From Streptomyces phyllanthi (lineage in GTDB: Bacteria > Actinomycetota > Actinomycetes > Streptomycetales > Streptomycetaceae): a stretch of 64,000 bases of DNA. The stretch's first letter is position 1, and the number at the start of each line of letters is the position of its first letter. Made by a program: the position numbers and the translations under genes. The notes under the pieces were generated by a model, which worked only from the letters and a program-made list of their open reading frames with translations, did not search any database and was not told the DNA's origin. This document shows positions 55,632 to 64,000 of this stretch, one piece after another. The stretch is from positions 1 through 64,000 of the forward strand of contig NZ_VJZE01000005.1 of NCBI RefSeq assembly GCF_009377205.1, in the 5' to 3' direction.

Positions 55632-56492
55632 ATGGCCATGCCACCCGTACCGCCTCAGCCTCCTCGGCCGCCGGGAGGGGCGCCGCCCCCGAACGGCGGT
55701 GGTTTCGGACCGCCTCCAGAGGGCTTCGGCCCGCCACCGGGTGACTCGTCCGGCGGGTTCGGTCCCCCGACACAGGGCGGCTGGCCACCGGGGCAGGGCG
55801 GGAGCTGGCCGCCATCCGGAGGCACACCGTACGGAGGTACGCCCACAGGCGGTACGCCTCCAGGACGGCGCCCGAATCCGCTGTTCATCATCCTCGCGGT
55901 GATCGTCGCCCTGGGGGCCGTCACCGCTGTGGTCCTCGTGGCCACCAGCGGGGGCGGGCCATCCGGCGGGAAGTCGCCCGCCGAGAGCGGCCGGAGTACG
56001 GCGAGCTCGTCCACGCCGTCGCTGAGCGTCCCCTCCCAGCTGCCCGGCGAACTGCCGTCGCTGCCGTCGGACCTGCCCAGTGGGCTGCCGAGCGAGTTCC
56101 CGAGTGATCTCGACTCGTTCCTCCCGACCCCGGCGGGCGACGAGGTGCCGTACTACATGCTCAAGAAGGGCGACTGCTTCAACACGAGCGACAGCCGGCC
56201 CGGGCAGGCGGCCAGGCGTTCGTGCAGTACACCGCACGACGCCGAGGTCGTGAGGATGGCCGAACTGGAGGGCACCTACGCGAGCGACGCCGCCTTGAAG
56301 AAGGCTGCCTCGGCGCTGTGCGAGAAGGCCCTGGAACGCAAGGCCGTCCGACAGCCCGCAGGGACCGTGCGCGGCACGCTTGTCCAGTACCCGGACTCCG
56401 CGGGCTACGAGCTGGGCATCGACAGCGTGGCCTGCAGTCTGTCGGCGGACGTCGGCGGTGGCGACCGGAAACTCACGAAGCCGTTGAAGTGA
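55632..56492 (+). CDS. Membrane protein with septum-formation-type extracellular domain
   Basis: A 286-residue protein. Residues 1-78 are Pro/Gly-rich and cytoplasmic. A single membrane segment, NPLFIILAVIVALGAVTAVV, follows, then a Ser/Pro-rich stalk. The extracellular domain, from about residue 172, has GDCFNTSDSRPGQAARRSCS then TPHDAEVV. The GDCF and C-S-x-PHDAEV pattern matches the septum-formation/DUF4190-associated domain found in many actinobacterial membrane proteins. ATG 55632 is adopted; no strong ribosome site distinguishes it from ATG 55638. The function is unknown, probably cell-envelope related. Confidence 0.78.
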   Translation: MAMPPVPPQPPRPPGGAPPPNGGGFGPPPEGFGPPPGDSSGGFGPPTQGGWPPGQGGSWPPSGGTPYGGTPTGGTPPGRRPNPLFIILAVIVALGAVTAVVLVATSGGGPSGGKSPAESGRSTASSSTPSLSVPSQLPGELPSLPSDLPSGLPSEFPSDLDSFLPTPAGDEVPYYMLKKGDCFNTSDSRPGQAARRSCSTPHDAEVVRMAELEGTYASDAALKKAASALCEKALERKAVRQPAGTVRGTLVQYPDSAGYELGIDSVACSLSADVGGGDRKLTKPLK

Positions 56493-56559
56493 GCGGGACA
56501 TCCGCGCGCGTGGGAGTGCTGAGCCTGCATGCACCAGGTGCCCTGCGGTTCGCCCTGGT

Positions 56560-57834
56560 TCAGATGTCGACCTCCAACGACGCCGATGCCGACGCCAGCG
56601 CGGTCGCCGGATCCGGGGCAGCCGGGCCCGCGGGCACCCAGTGGCCCCTCTCCTTGAGGTACGGCCACCAGCGGCCGTCCGTGCCCAGGCGCAGCTGGGT
56701 CGAGGCGCCGATCACCGTCCAGCGATTGTGCGAAGCGCGCAGTCGGGGCCGCTCGTCGTCGTCCCACGCCGATTCCAGGGCGGCACGCGCGCGTGAGAGC
56801 GTTTCGCCCTCCGGGACCCACTCGTCCTCCAGTACCGCCAGTGCGGCCGTGCCCCCGTACCGCCAGGCACGCACGGCGAGCGCCAGCCCTTCCTGATCGC
56901 GCCCCGACCCCTGGGCCAGGCGAGTGGAAACGGCGGCCCCAGGACTGCCCGCGGCCAGCCGAACGGCATCCTGTGAGAGCGTCAACTCCTCCATGAATGC
57001 CTCGTGTTCGTGTTCGGACACGAGCGCGGCGGCGAGCAACCGGTGCGCCTCCATGGCGGCCCGCGACGCGAGGAACGCGAGAGCGGCCGGGTCGACACCG
57101 GGTGCCGGGCGGGTCCCGGTGTCCGGAGAAGGCGGGGTGCCGGGCTGCGCGGGCAGCTCCGGGAGCGCGGGCAGGGGCGGCAGGATGTCCCCGGTCGCGT
57201 ACGCCTCGGCGGCGTCCACGCCCTCCTGAGCGGCTTCCTCCGTGGCCGTGGTCTCCTCGGCCGGGGTGACGCTGCGCGCCTGAAGGCCGTCGAGTACCTC
57301 GCGTTCTCCACGTCCCCGCATCAGCAGAAGCACGAACGGGTCCTGGTCCAGGAGCCGCGCCGTCTGGTAGCAGAGCGCGGCGGTGTGACCGCAGTGGTCC
57401 CAGGCGCCGCAGTCGCACTCCGGCTCCAGGTCGCCGAGCCCCGGCAGGAGTTCCACACCGGAGGAGGCGGCGTCCTCGACGAGATGAGGTGGCATGTCGC
57501 GGTCGAGCAGGGCCGCGACATGCCCAGCCCGTTCGACGGCCATGTCCAGGAAGCGGTCCCACTGCTCGTCGGACAGTTCCTGCAGCAGGACATCGGCTCG
57601 GTGCGCGGTGCCGTCGCGGCCCTGAACGACCGCTGTGATGCGCCCTGGGCGCACCGATACGGCGCCCAGGGCGCTCGCGCGCGCGAGTCTGCGGCCGGTC
57701 TTCACCTGCTCGGAGTCCAGCGCCGCGTCCTCCAGCGCCTTGAGCCAGGCCTGACCCCACCAGGTCTGGGCGAAGCCCCTCCCGCGCGCGGGAGGCAGCG
57801 CGGAGAACGTGCGCTCGTTGTCGTGGTCCCTCAT
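56560..57834 (-). CDS. SWIM zinc-finger protein
   Basis: A 424-residue protein. The SWIM finger is PECDCGAWDHCGHTAALCYQ (C-x-C...C-x-H) near residues 138-152. The N-terminus, RTFSALPPARGRGFAQTWWG followed by QAWLKALE, is typical of the actinobacterial SWIM proteins that pair with an SNF2 ATPase. The remainder is Ala/Glu-rich with no known catalytic domain. Its ATG overlaps the SNF2 stop by four bases (ATGA), so it is translated from the same mRNA. It probably assists the SNF2 protein in DNA binding or repair. Confidence 0.87.
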   Translation of the reverse strand: MRDHDNERTFSALPPARGRGFAQTWWGQAWLKALEDAALDSEQVKTGRRLARASALGAVSVRPGRITAVVQGRDGTAHRADVLLQELSDEQWDRFLDMAVERAGHVAALLDRDMPPHLVEDAASSGVELLPGLGDLEPECDCGAWDHCGHTAALCYQTARLLDQDPFVLLLMRGRGEREVLDGLQARSVTPAEETTATEEAAQEGVDAAEAYATGDILPPLPALPELPAQPGTPPSPDTGTRPAPGVDPAALAFLASRAAMEAHRLLAAALVSEHEHEAFMEELTLSQDAVRLAAGSPGAAVSTRLAQGSGRDQEGLALAVRAWRYGGTAALAVLEDEWVPEGETLSRARAALESAWDDDERPRLRASHNRWTVIGASTQLRLGTDGRWWPYLKERGHWVPAGPAAPDPATALASASASLEVDI

Positions 57835-60629
57835 CGTGCGCCCCCTCGCAGCTCCACCAGGTCGGCCAGTTCCGCGTCGGACAGTTCGGTGAGCGCCGCC
57901 TCACCGGCGCCGAGCACCGCGTCGGCCAGCTCTCGCTTGCGCAGCAGCATGTCCGTGATGCGGTCCTCGATCGTTCCTTCCGCGATCAAGCGGTGGACCT
58001 GGACGGGCCGGGTCTGGCCGATGCGGTACGCGCGGTCGGTCGCCTGCGCCTCGACGGCCGGATTCCACCAGCGGTCGTAGTGCACGACGTGCTCGGCCCG
58101 TGTCAGGTTCAGTCCCGTTCCGGCGGCCTTCAACGACAGCAGGAAGACGGGGACCCCGCCGTCCTGGAACCGCCGGACCATCTCCTCGCGCTCCTGGACC
58201 GGCGTCGCGCCGTGCAGGAACTGCGACGACACACCACGCGCCGACAGGTGCCGTTCGATGAGCCGTGCCATCTGCACGTACTGGGTGAAGACCAGGACGC
58301 CCGCCTCTTCGGAGAGGATCGTGTCGAGCAACTCGTCCAGCAGCTCCAGCTTCCCCGACCTGCCGGCGATCCTCGGCTGTTCCTCTTTGAGGAACTGCGC
58401 CGGGTGGTTGCAGATCTGCTTCAGCCCGGTCAGCAGTTTCACGATCAGGCCGCGCCGGGCCATGCTGTCGGCGCCGGAGATCTCGGCCAGGCTCTCGCGC
58501 ACCACGGCCTCGTACAGCCCCGCCTGCTCCTCCGTCAGCGACACGGCGCGGTCGGTCTCGGTCTTCGGCGGCAGCTCGGGCGCGATACCGGGATCCGACT
58601 TGCGGCGGCGCAGCAGGAACGGCCGTACGAGCCGGGCGAGCCGCTCCGCCGCGGCGGGATCCCGGCTCCCTTCGACCGCCTGCGCGTACTGGGCGCGGAA
58701 GGCGCCGAGCCTGCCGAGCAGGCCCGGTGTCGTCCAGTCGAGAATCGCCCACAGCTCGGAGAGGTTGTTCTCCACGGGGGTACCGGTGAGCGCCACACGC
58801 GCGCGTGCGCCGATGGTGCGCAGCTGCTTCGCCGTGGCCGAGTACGGGTTCTTCACGTGCTGTGCCTCGTCCGCTACGACCATGCCCCAGGCCACCTCGG
58901 CCAGCTGCGGCGCGTCGAGTCGCATCGTGCCGTAGGTGGTGAGCACGAACTCGCCGTCGGCCAGCGCATCGAGGGAGCGTCCGGAGCCATGGAAACGGCG
59001 CACGGGGACGCCCGGCGCGAACTTCTCGATCTCGCGCTGCCAGTTGCCCATCAGAGAGGTCGGGCAGACGACCAGTGTGGGACCGGCTGCGGACGGGTCG
59101 GTCTGCCGGTGCAGATGCAGGGCGATGAGTGTGATGGTCTTGCCCAGGCCCATGTCGTCGGCCAGACAGCCCCCGAGCCCCAACGACGTCATCCGGGCCA
59201 GCCAGTTGAGGCCGCGCACCTGGTAGTCGCGCAGCGTCGCGGAGAGCGTGGCCGGCTGGCCGACCGGCTCCTGCCCCTCGGGGTCCGCCAGCCGCTCCCG
59301 CAGCGTCGCCGGCCATCCTGTGGACCGTACGTCGACCCGGCGCCCGTCGATCTCCGCGGAGCCCGTCAGGGCGGCGCTGAGGGCGTCGATGGGCGTGACC
59401 TTGCGGTCCTGCTGTGCGCGGGCGCGGCGCACTTCCTCGGGGTCCACGAGGACCCACTGGTCGCGCAGCCGCACCATCGGACGGGTCGACTCGGCGAGCC
59501 GGTCCATCTCCTCGCGGGTGAGCTGTTGGTCGCCCAGCGCGAACCGCCAGTTGAAGGCCAGCAGCGCGTCGGCGGAGAGGAACGACGGTGTGTCCGACGC
59601 GGTGCCGGACGGGCCCTGGCCGTCGTCCGGCGGTCCGATGACCGCACGGGCGGTCAGTCTGCGCGCCAGCCGCTTGGGCCAGTGCACATCGACTCCCGCG
59701 GCGGCCAGGGCCCGGGTGCCCTCCCCGAGGAGCTCGGTGACCTCTTCGTCGGCGAGTTCCAGGGCGCCCGGCACGGCCGCCGACAGTAACGGTGTGAGCG
59801 GCGCCCAGGCACGGGCGGCGCGGCGCAGCGCGAGCAGAGCGTCCATCCGCGCGTGTGGGCCGAACACCTCGGTCCCGGCCCACACCGCGGAGGCGTCCGC
59901 GACGAGCGTGGGATCGCTCACGCTGTGGATCTGCACCACGGCACGGAACGGCAGTCGCGTCCCGTCCGACGCGTCCGACTCCAGACCGGTTACCTCGACC
60001 CGTAGCGAGAGGCGTACGCCCGCGTCGTGGCCGGCGGCGACATCGGCGGCCCAGGCCCGCTGCTCGGGCAGGTGCTGCGGCTCCGGGACGGCGAAGGCCG
60101 GCCCGCCTGCCACGAGTGCGGCTGCGGGGGAGCGGGGCAGGGTGTCGGCCACCGAGTCGAGGAAGTCGCGCAACAGCCGCTCGGGCTCCGGCAGCCGCAA
60201 CGGCTTGACGTGGTCGAGGGGCAGGGCATGGGCCTCGGGAGGCATCGCGGCGGCCAGCTCGCGCACCCGCTCCATATCGTCCGCCCGCAGCGGGCCCGTG
60301 CGCCACGCGTCGTGGTCGGTCGTGGACAGGCCGGGCAGCAGGAGGCCCCGCGCGGTCAGCTGCAGTGCGAGCACTGCGGCCGCACCCCAGAACGCGGCAG
60401 CCCGATGGGCCTGCGCGGCGCCACGCGCACGCGTGAGGACCGGCAACGCCTCCCGCACCGGCAGGAGCACGGCGGGCACGGTCGCCAACGCGACGCCCAC
60501 GTCACCGGGCACGACAACGGTCACCTCATCGGCGGAGCCGGAACCGGAGGCCGGCACGGGCGGCGCCGTACCATCGGGCCGCCAAAAGGCGACGCGACCG
60601 CCGCGGGCCGGATCCGCGGGCACGAACAC
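57831..60629 (-). CDS. SNF2-family DNA-dependent ATPase/helicase
   Basis: A 932-residue protein with a ~450-residue N-terminal region specific to bacterial SNF2 proteins and a C-terminal two-lobed motor: Walker A DDMGLGKTITLIALHLH, Walker B VVADEAQHVKNP, motif III LTGTPVENN, then the helicase lobe with LVFTQYVQMARLIERHL and QATDRAYRIGQTRPVQVHRL. GTG 60629 is the listed start, but no ribosome site is obvious and a start slightly upstream is possible. Codon 281 is TTA (59789-59787), which would place it under bldA control. It likely remodels or translocates on DNA during repair or transcription. Confidence 0.88.
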   Translation of the reverse strand: MFVPADPARGGRVAFWRPDGTAPPVPASGSGSADEVTVVVPGDVGVALATVPAVLLPVREALPVLTRARGAAQAHRAAAFWGAAAVLALQLTARGLLLPGLSTTDHDAWRTGPLRADDMERVRELAAAMPPEAHALPLDHVKPLRLPEPERLLRDFLDSVADTLPRSPAAALVAGGPAFAVPEPQHLPEQRAWAADVAAGHDAGVRLSLRVEVTGLESDASDGTRLPFRAVVQIHSVSDPTLVADASAVWAGTEVFGPHARMDALLALRRAARAWAPLTPLLSAAVPGALELADEEVTELLGEGTRALAAAGVDVHWPKRLARRLTARAVIGPPDDGQGPSGTASDTPSFLSADALLAFNWRFALGDQQLTREEMDRLAESTRPMVRLRDQWVLVDPEEVRRARAQQDRKVTPIDALSAALTGSAEIDGRRVDVRSTGWPATLRERLADPEGQEPVGQPATLSATLRDYQVRGLNWLARMTSLGLGGCLADDMGLGKTITLIALHLHRQTDPSAAGPTLVVCPTSLMGNWQREIEKFAPGVPVRRFHGSGRSLDALADGEFVLTTYGTMRLDAPQLAEVAWGMVVADEAQHVKNPYSATAKQLRTIGARARVALTGTPVENNLSELWAILDWTTPGLLGRLGAFRAQYAQAVEGSRDPAAAERLARLVRPFLLRRRKSDPGIAPELPPKTETDRAVSLTEEQAGLYEAVVRESLAEISGADSMARRGLIVKLLTGLKQICNHPAQFLKEEQPRIAGRSGKLELLDELLDTILSEEAGVLVFTQYVQMARLIERHLSARGVSSQFLHGATPVQEREEMVRRFQDGGVPVFLLSLKAAGTGLNLTRAEHVVHYDRWWNPAVEAQATDRAYRIGQTRPVQVHRLIAEGTIEDRITDMLLRKRELADAVLGAGEAALTELSDAELADLVELRGGAR

Positions 60630-60977
60630 GGCGCAGCAGCGGGTCAGTTCGGTGATCTCGGAGGATGGTGCCGTGGATGTCCTCTGCGCAGCTATGGCTA
60701 TTCCTCAAATTTGACTACCTGCGTTGGAGTCGCCGACTGTACAGCACGCAGGCCCTCTTGGAAGGCGGACGCGGCGGTGGCGTGGGTCACGTTCCGTCGA
60801 CCCCGCCTTTGGCGGGCCCCAGGCGGGCCGGTGCCTGTGCGGAGGCCGGTCTCTCGCTCTCAGGGGCATGTCGGGGTTCGCCTCAGGGGTGCATCAGGGG
60901 TGTGGTCCGGAACTGCCTGAAGTGCGGGCCCGTTCTCAGGACAGAGAGCGGCACCGGCCGCGAAGGAGGCGACGGAG
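60630..60977. other. Divergent spacer between the SNF2 gene and a small membrane-protein gene
   Basis: No gene was recognised. An AT-rich patch at 60700-60716 contains TTGACT (60711-60716) with a weak GACTGT 18 bases later, a possible rightward promoter for the gene at 60978. Confidence 0.4.
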
Positions 60978-61160
60978 ATGTCGAAGAACGCAAAGATCGC
61001 CGCAGGGGGCGCGGCGGCCGGAATTCTCCTGCTGATCTGGCTGCCCTGGTGGGCCGCCCTCCTGATCATCCTGGGAGTCCCGGCAGCCGCGTACCTCACG
61101 CTGGATCCCGCACAGCGGCGCAGGCTGCGCCGTGTGTCACGCAAGGAGCTCGGCCGCTGA
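60978..61160 (+). CDS. Small two-segment hydrophobic membrane protein
   Basis: A 60-residue protein with two close hydrophobic stretches (AAAGILLLIWLPWW and AALLIILGVPAAAYL), probably a membrane hairpin, and a basic C-terminal tail (RRRLRRVSRKELGR) expected to face the cytoplasm. GAAGGAGG lies just upstream of the ATG. Such short proteins are common in Streptomyces and poorly characterised. No function is proposed. Confidence 0.65.
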   Translation: MSKNAKIAAGGAAAGILLLIWLPWWAALLIILGVPAAAYLTLDPAQRRRLRRVSRKELGR

Positions 61161-61204
61161 GGCGTCAGCGGCGCGTCGGCACGGCGCTCGCGTCTGCTCG
61201 GCGC

Positions 61205-62050
61205 TCAGCTGGGACGTACCGCCATCTTGTCGAGGGCCTCCAGGAGACCGGGCAGTTCCGGGCCCCGCCCGACCGGCAGCACCTCGCCGGGCTCCTCGTC
61301 GACGAGGACGAACGCGATGTCGTCGGTCCTGGCCACCAAGGACCAGCCGGGACCGTCGGCCCGGAGGGTCCGGGCGTCGCCCGGAGCGAAGGACGAGCGG
61401 ACACGGCCCGGCGGCGGCGGAGTGTCCACGTACGCGCGCGCCTGGGCGAGTACACGGTGGATGCTGCTGCGGTGTGTGCTCCGGCCGTCGCCCGCCCCGG
61501 TCTCGGGGGCGTCGTCGGCCGCCTCGCCCTCGTCGCGGTCCACGAACGTCTCGTCGTCGATCTGCTCGCGCCAGGCCGCCCACTGCAGCGCGATCTCGTC
61601 GGCGCCGAGGCGCCGCTGGGCCGGGCCCCAGGTCTCGGTGTCCGGCGGGGACAACGGCGCCCGCTCGGCGATCTCGGGCGCGGGATCATGCGGAGCGGGC
61701 ACGCCGGGCGCCGCGACGGCCACCGCGAGGGGCCAGCCGGGGAGCGCGGCCACGACCGAGCGCTCGTCCGGCGACAGGTCGTACTCCATGCCGCAGTCCC
61801 ACGATGCGATGGCCACGGCCACGAGCGACACGTCGTCGACGACGACCGTCCACCGCGCCCCGTCGCCGTCCTGGCCCAGTACAAGGCCGTACCCGTCGGC
61901 GATCGGCGTGAGGCCGAGCGCCGCGCAGGCCTCCGGATAGTCGTCGCCGAGCACGCTGGGGAACTGCGCAGGTGTCAGCAGCACCGCCGTGAGTACATAC
62001 AGCGCGTCGTCGTCCCCGGCGGCGACGGCGTCCTCGCCCGTCCCGGCCAT
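61205..62050 (-). CDS. Conserved hypothetical protein
   Basis: A 281-residue acidic soluble protein with no recognised catalytic motif. It has two more structured regions, about residues 15-120 (ALYVLTAVLLTPAQFP, CGMEYDLSPDERSVVAAL) and 200-275 (VARTDDIAFVLVDEEPGEVL), joined by a Pro/Glu-rich linker. It appears to be a Streptomyces-restricted family. It is transcribed toward the small gene at 60978 and away from the gene at 62184, with no obvious operon partner. Confidence 0.65.
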   Translation of the reverse strand: MAGTGEDAVAAGDDDALYVLTAVLLTPAQFPSVLGDDYPEACAALGLTPIADGYGLVLGQDGDGARWTVVVDDVSLVAVAIASWDCGMEYDLSPDERSVVAALPGWPLAVAVAAPGVPAPHDPAPEIAERAPLSPPDTETWGPAQRRLGADEIALQWAAWREQIDDETFVDRDEGEAADDAPETGAGDGRSTHRSSIHRVLAQARAYVDTPPPPGRVRSSFAPGDARTLRADGPGWSLVARTDDIAFVLVDEEPGEVLPVGRGPELPGLLEALDKMAVRPS

Positions 62051-62183
62051 GCCGGCCTCCCCATTGCTCTGGTCCGTCGGCGCACCCTAATGCGCGGGGA
62101 AGGCGCTTGTCACGAGTCCGAAGCAGGGGCGGAGCCGAGACCGACCGGGCGGACGGGACGAATCGGCGGTAGTCGCCGCCGGG

Positions 62184-62480
62184 TCAGGCAGCGGGCAGCC
62201 CGAGGAGTTCCCGGGCGACCGTCTGCGGAGACTCGTCACGCTCCCGCGCGAGCGCTATGACCGCCCGGCACGCCAGTTCGCTGACCCCGAAGGACAGCGC
62301 CTCGGGGGACACCCACGTCGTGGCCTCGTCGATCCGGTCCTGATCGTCCTCGGCGCACGCCGAGACGTACACCGCGGCGGCCTCGAAGAGGTTGTGCGTG
62401 CGCGTGTCCCCGCCCGTGTTCGTGTCCGCTCGTACGGAGTCGAAGAATCTCCCGAAGGACTTGCGGAGCCTGCCGAACAT
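62184..62480 (-). CDS. Conserved small protein
   Basis: A 98-residue, largely helical protein that begins FGRLRKSFGRFFDSVRADTN, with a basic amphipathic N-terminus that might touch membrane or nucleic acid, followed by NLFEAAAVYVSACAEDDQDR. Similar short proteins are widespread in Streptomyces but have no known function. The start ATG 62480 is followed by a coherent reading frame; a weak GGGGAAGG stretch lies upstream. Confidence 0.65.
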   Translation of the reverse strand: MFGRLRKSFGRFFDSVRADTNTGGDTRTHNLFEAAAVYVSACAEDDQDRIDEATTWVSPEALSFGVSELACRAVIALARERDESPQTVARELLGLPAA

Positions 62481-62605
62481 GTGGACTACCTTCCCCCTGT
62501 ATCGATGTCACTGGTCACTCAAGTCTTCCCACCCTAAGGAGAGTTGGAGCCTCGGTGACGCGGGAGGGTGCGCTGAAGCGCCTCGCACGCGGGAGGTCCG
62601 ACCGC

Positions 62606-63205
62606 TCAGCCCTCCTGTACGGCCAGTGCGAGGAACCGGGTGTCCTCGTCAACGTACGACGTCATCCGCCAGCCCGACCCCGCCAGCAACGGCCCGAGGT
62701 TGGTCTCGGCGCGCATGTCGTCCGGCGTGACCCGCCGTCCCTGGCGCGCCGCCAGCGCCGCCCTGCCGATCGGGTGGAAGAGCGCCAGCGTGCCGCCTGG
62801 GCGGACCACCCGCGCCAGTTCCCGCAGGTTCTCGGCGGGGTCCGGCAGATGGGCGATGAGCCCCGCGGCGAACACCGCGTCCAGCGACTCCGAGCGAAGG
62901 GGCAGCGCGGCCACGTCCGTGAGCAGGAGCAGCCCGGCGCGGTCCCGTCCGGCCCGTACGGCGGTCTCCAGCATGGCCGGAGTCAGATCGGCTCCCAGAA
63001 CCACTCCTGAGGGGCCCACGGCGGCGCGCAGCGGCGGCAGTGCACGTCCGGTGCCGCAGCCCGCGTCGAGTACACGGTCGCCCGCGCGGAGCCCGATCGC
63101 GGCGACCGCGGCCGCGTACGCGGGGCCGTCGTCGGGGAACTTCGTGTCCCAGCCGGCCGCGCGAGCCGTGAAGAACTCCTGGACGTGTGTGTGGTCGTCG
63201 CTCAT
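62606..63205 (-). CDS. Class I SAM-dependent methyltransferase
   Basis: A 199-residue methyltransferase. Motif I is VLDAGCGTGRALPPL, motif II is near GVVLGADLTPAMLETAV, an acidic motif is at LLTDVAALPLRSESLDAV and motif III is LRELARVVRPGGTLALF. This matches the UbiE/Methyltransf_11 fold. ATG 63205 is used; an in-frame GTG upstream is possible. The substrate is unknown, since only the SAM-binding core is present without a recognisable extra domain. Confidence 0.86.
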   Translation of the reverse strand: MSDDHTHVQEFFTARAAGWDTKFPDDGPAYAAAVAAIGLRAGDRVLDAGCGTGRALPPLRAAVGPSGVVLGADLTPAMLETAVRAGRDRAGLLLLTDVAALPLRSESLDAVFAAGLIAHLPDPAENLRELARVVRPGGTLALFHPIGRAALAARQGRRVTPDDMRAETNLGPLLAGSGWRMTSYVDEDTRFLALAVQEG

Positions 63206-63355
63206 GCCCGCATGATCCCTCACCGGCGCGGAGGAGGCACTGTGCACACGTTCGAGCGTGAGGCGGTCGCTCCGATGCATATATGCGTCACATTCCTCCA
63301 GCTTTCGAAACCTGCTCCCATCGCGCGCCCCTGACAGGGCTAGCGTCCCTGAGCC

Positions 63356-64000
63356 ATGGGACACCTGGACCACGCCGCCTTCGGCTGGCTGACACCTGTG
63401 CTGTCGTATGTGATGGCCTGCACGGGCGCCGCCCTCGGGCTGCGCTGCACCGTCCGCGCGCTCGGGGCCACCGCGAGGTCGCGCCGCAACTGGCTCGTCA
63501 CCGCGGCCTCCGCGATCGGCACGGGTATCTGGACCATGCACTTCGTGGCGATGCTGGGATTCGGCGTCGGCGGCACCGAGATCCGCTACGACGTGCCCCT
63601 GACCATCCTCAGCCTTCTCGTCGCCATGGCCGTCGTCTGTGCGGGAGTCTTCGCCGTCGGCTACGGCAGGGACCGCACCCGCTCGCTCCTCATCGGTGGA
63701 CTCACCACCGGGCTGGGCGTCGCGAGCATGCACTACCTGGGCATGGCCGCGGTACGTCTGCACGGTGACGTGAGCTACGACCCGGCGCTCGTCGCGCTCT
63801 CCGTCGTGATCGCCGTGATCGCGGCGACGGCGGCCCTGTGGGCGGCGCTCAACATCAGGTCACCGATCGCGGTCGCCGTCGCCTCCCTCGTCATGGGAGG
63901 TGCGGTGAGCAGCATGCACTACACCGCGATGTTCGCGGTGCACGTGCGTGTCGTTCCCTCCGGAGACGTCCTGCCCGGTGCCACGGCCATGCAGTTCATC
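63356..64000 (+). CDS. MHYT-domain signalling membrane protein, incomplete at window edge
   Basis: The frame from ATG 63356 is open to the end of the window (215 codons so far). It contains three motifs of the MHYT sensor domain: TMHFVAMLG, SMHYLGMAAV and SMHYTAMFAV, each at the end of a hydrophobic segment, as in proteins that may sense oxygen, CO or NO through bound copper. The rest of the protein, which in this family may include a cytoplasmic signalling domain, lies beyond 64000. Confidence 0.85.
   Translation, partial: MGHLDHAAFGWLTPVLSYVMACTGAALGLRCTVRALGATARSRRNWLVTAASAIGTGIWTMHFVAMLGFGVGGTEIRYDVPLTILSLLVAMAVVCAGVFAVGYGRDRTRSLLIGGLTTGLGVASMHYLGMAAVRLHGDVSYDPALVALSVVIAVIAATAALWAALNIRSPIAVAVASLVMGGAVSSMHYTAMFAVHVRVVPSGDVLPGATAMQFI

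Overview
The window is high-GC DNA with purine-rich Shine-Dalgarno sites, many GTG starts, tightly overlapping stop/start codons and almost no TTA leucine codons. With its xylanase, mycelial-type catabolic clusters and lipoprotein ABC transporters, this points to a Streptomyces chromosome. The many broken genes and transposase or integrase fragments fit an accessory, arm-like region. No rRNA, tRNA or CRISPR array was seen.

Layout. (1) 0-13.9 kb: a transport and catabolism island with an MFS permease, a flavin/Fe-S demethylase-like enzyme lacking its C-terminus, an aldehyde dehydrogenase, a DapA-family enzyme, an FAD amine-oxidase-like enzyme, a GntR regulator, a polar amino-acid ABC transporter and an LDH2-type reductase. 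Between these lie decayed copies of an ornithine-cyclodeaminase-family gene and a proline racemase. The set resembles a proline, hydroxyproline or N-methylproline (betaine) pathway that is being lost. One palindromic operator precedes both the GntR/oxidase pair and the ABC transporter. (2) 13.9-33.2 kb: a myo-inositol regulon. It has a seven-gene leftward operon (iolC, aldolase, iolB, iolD, mmsA, Gfo/Idh dehydrogenase, TIM-barrel isomerase), an IolH-like gene, a LacI regulator, an inositol/ribose-type ABC transporter, iolG with a broken iolH-like paralogue, and an IolT-like permease. Four near-identical LacI-type operators sit at four promoters.

(3) 33.2-39.2 kb: a GNAT acetyltransferase, a LysR regulator divergent from an alcohol dehydrogenase/amine oxidase pair, IS5-type transposase debris and a PIG-L deacetylase. 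(4) 39.4-44.1 kb: a hemicellulose locus with GH62 arabinofuranosidase divergent from GH10 xylanase. Each has a TTA codon in its signal peptide. A truncated carbohydrate esterase follows and abuts a P450 remnant. (5) 44.2-46.9 kb: a TetR gene and an alpha/beta hydrolase with three operators between them, then an Old Yellow Enzyme fragment cut by a frameshifted tyrosine-recombinase fragment. (6) 46.9-55.3 kb: an ExaC-type aldehyde dehydrogenase with a GAF regulator, a secreted amidase, and the xylose locus (ROK regulator, xylB, xylA). (7) 55.6-64 kb: more core-like genes, including a septum-formation-domain membrane protein, a SWIM/SNF2 pair, small conserved proteins, a methyltransferase and the start of an MHYT-domain protein.

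Working together: xylanase and arabinofuranosidase release pentose sugars that xylA/xylB metabolise. The LacI regulon imports inositol and converts it to acetyl-CoA. The first island would handle an amine or imino acid, although its breakage suggests that function is impaired.
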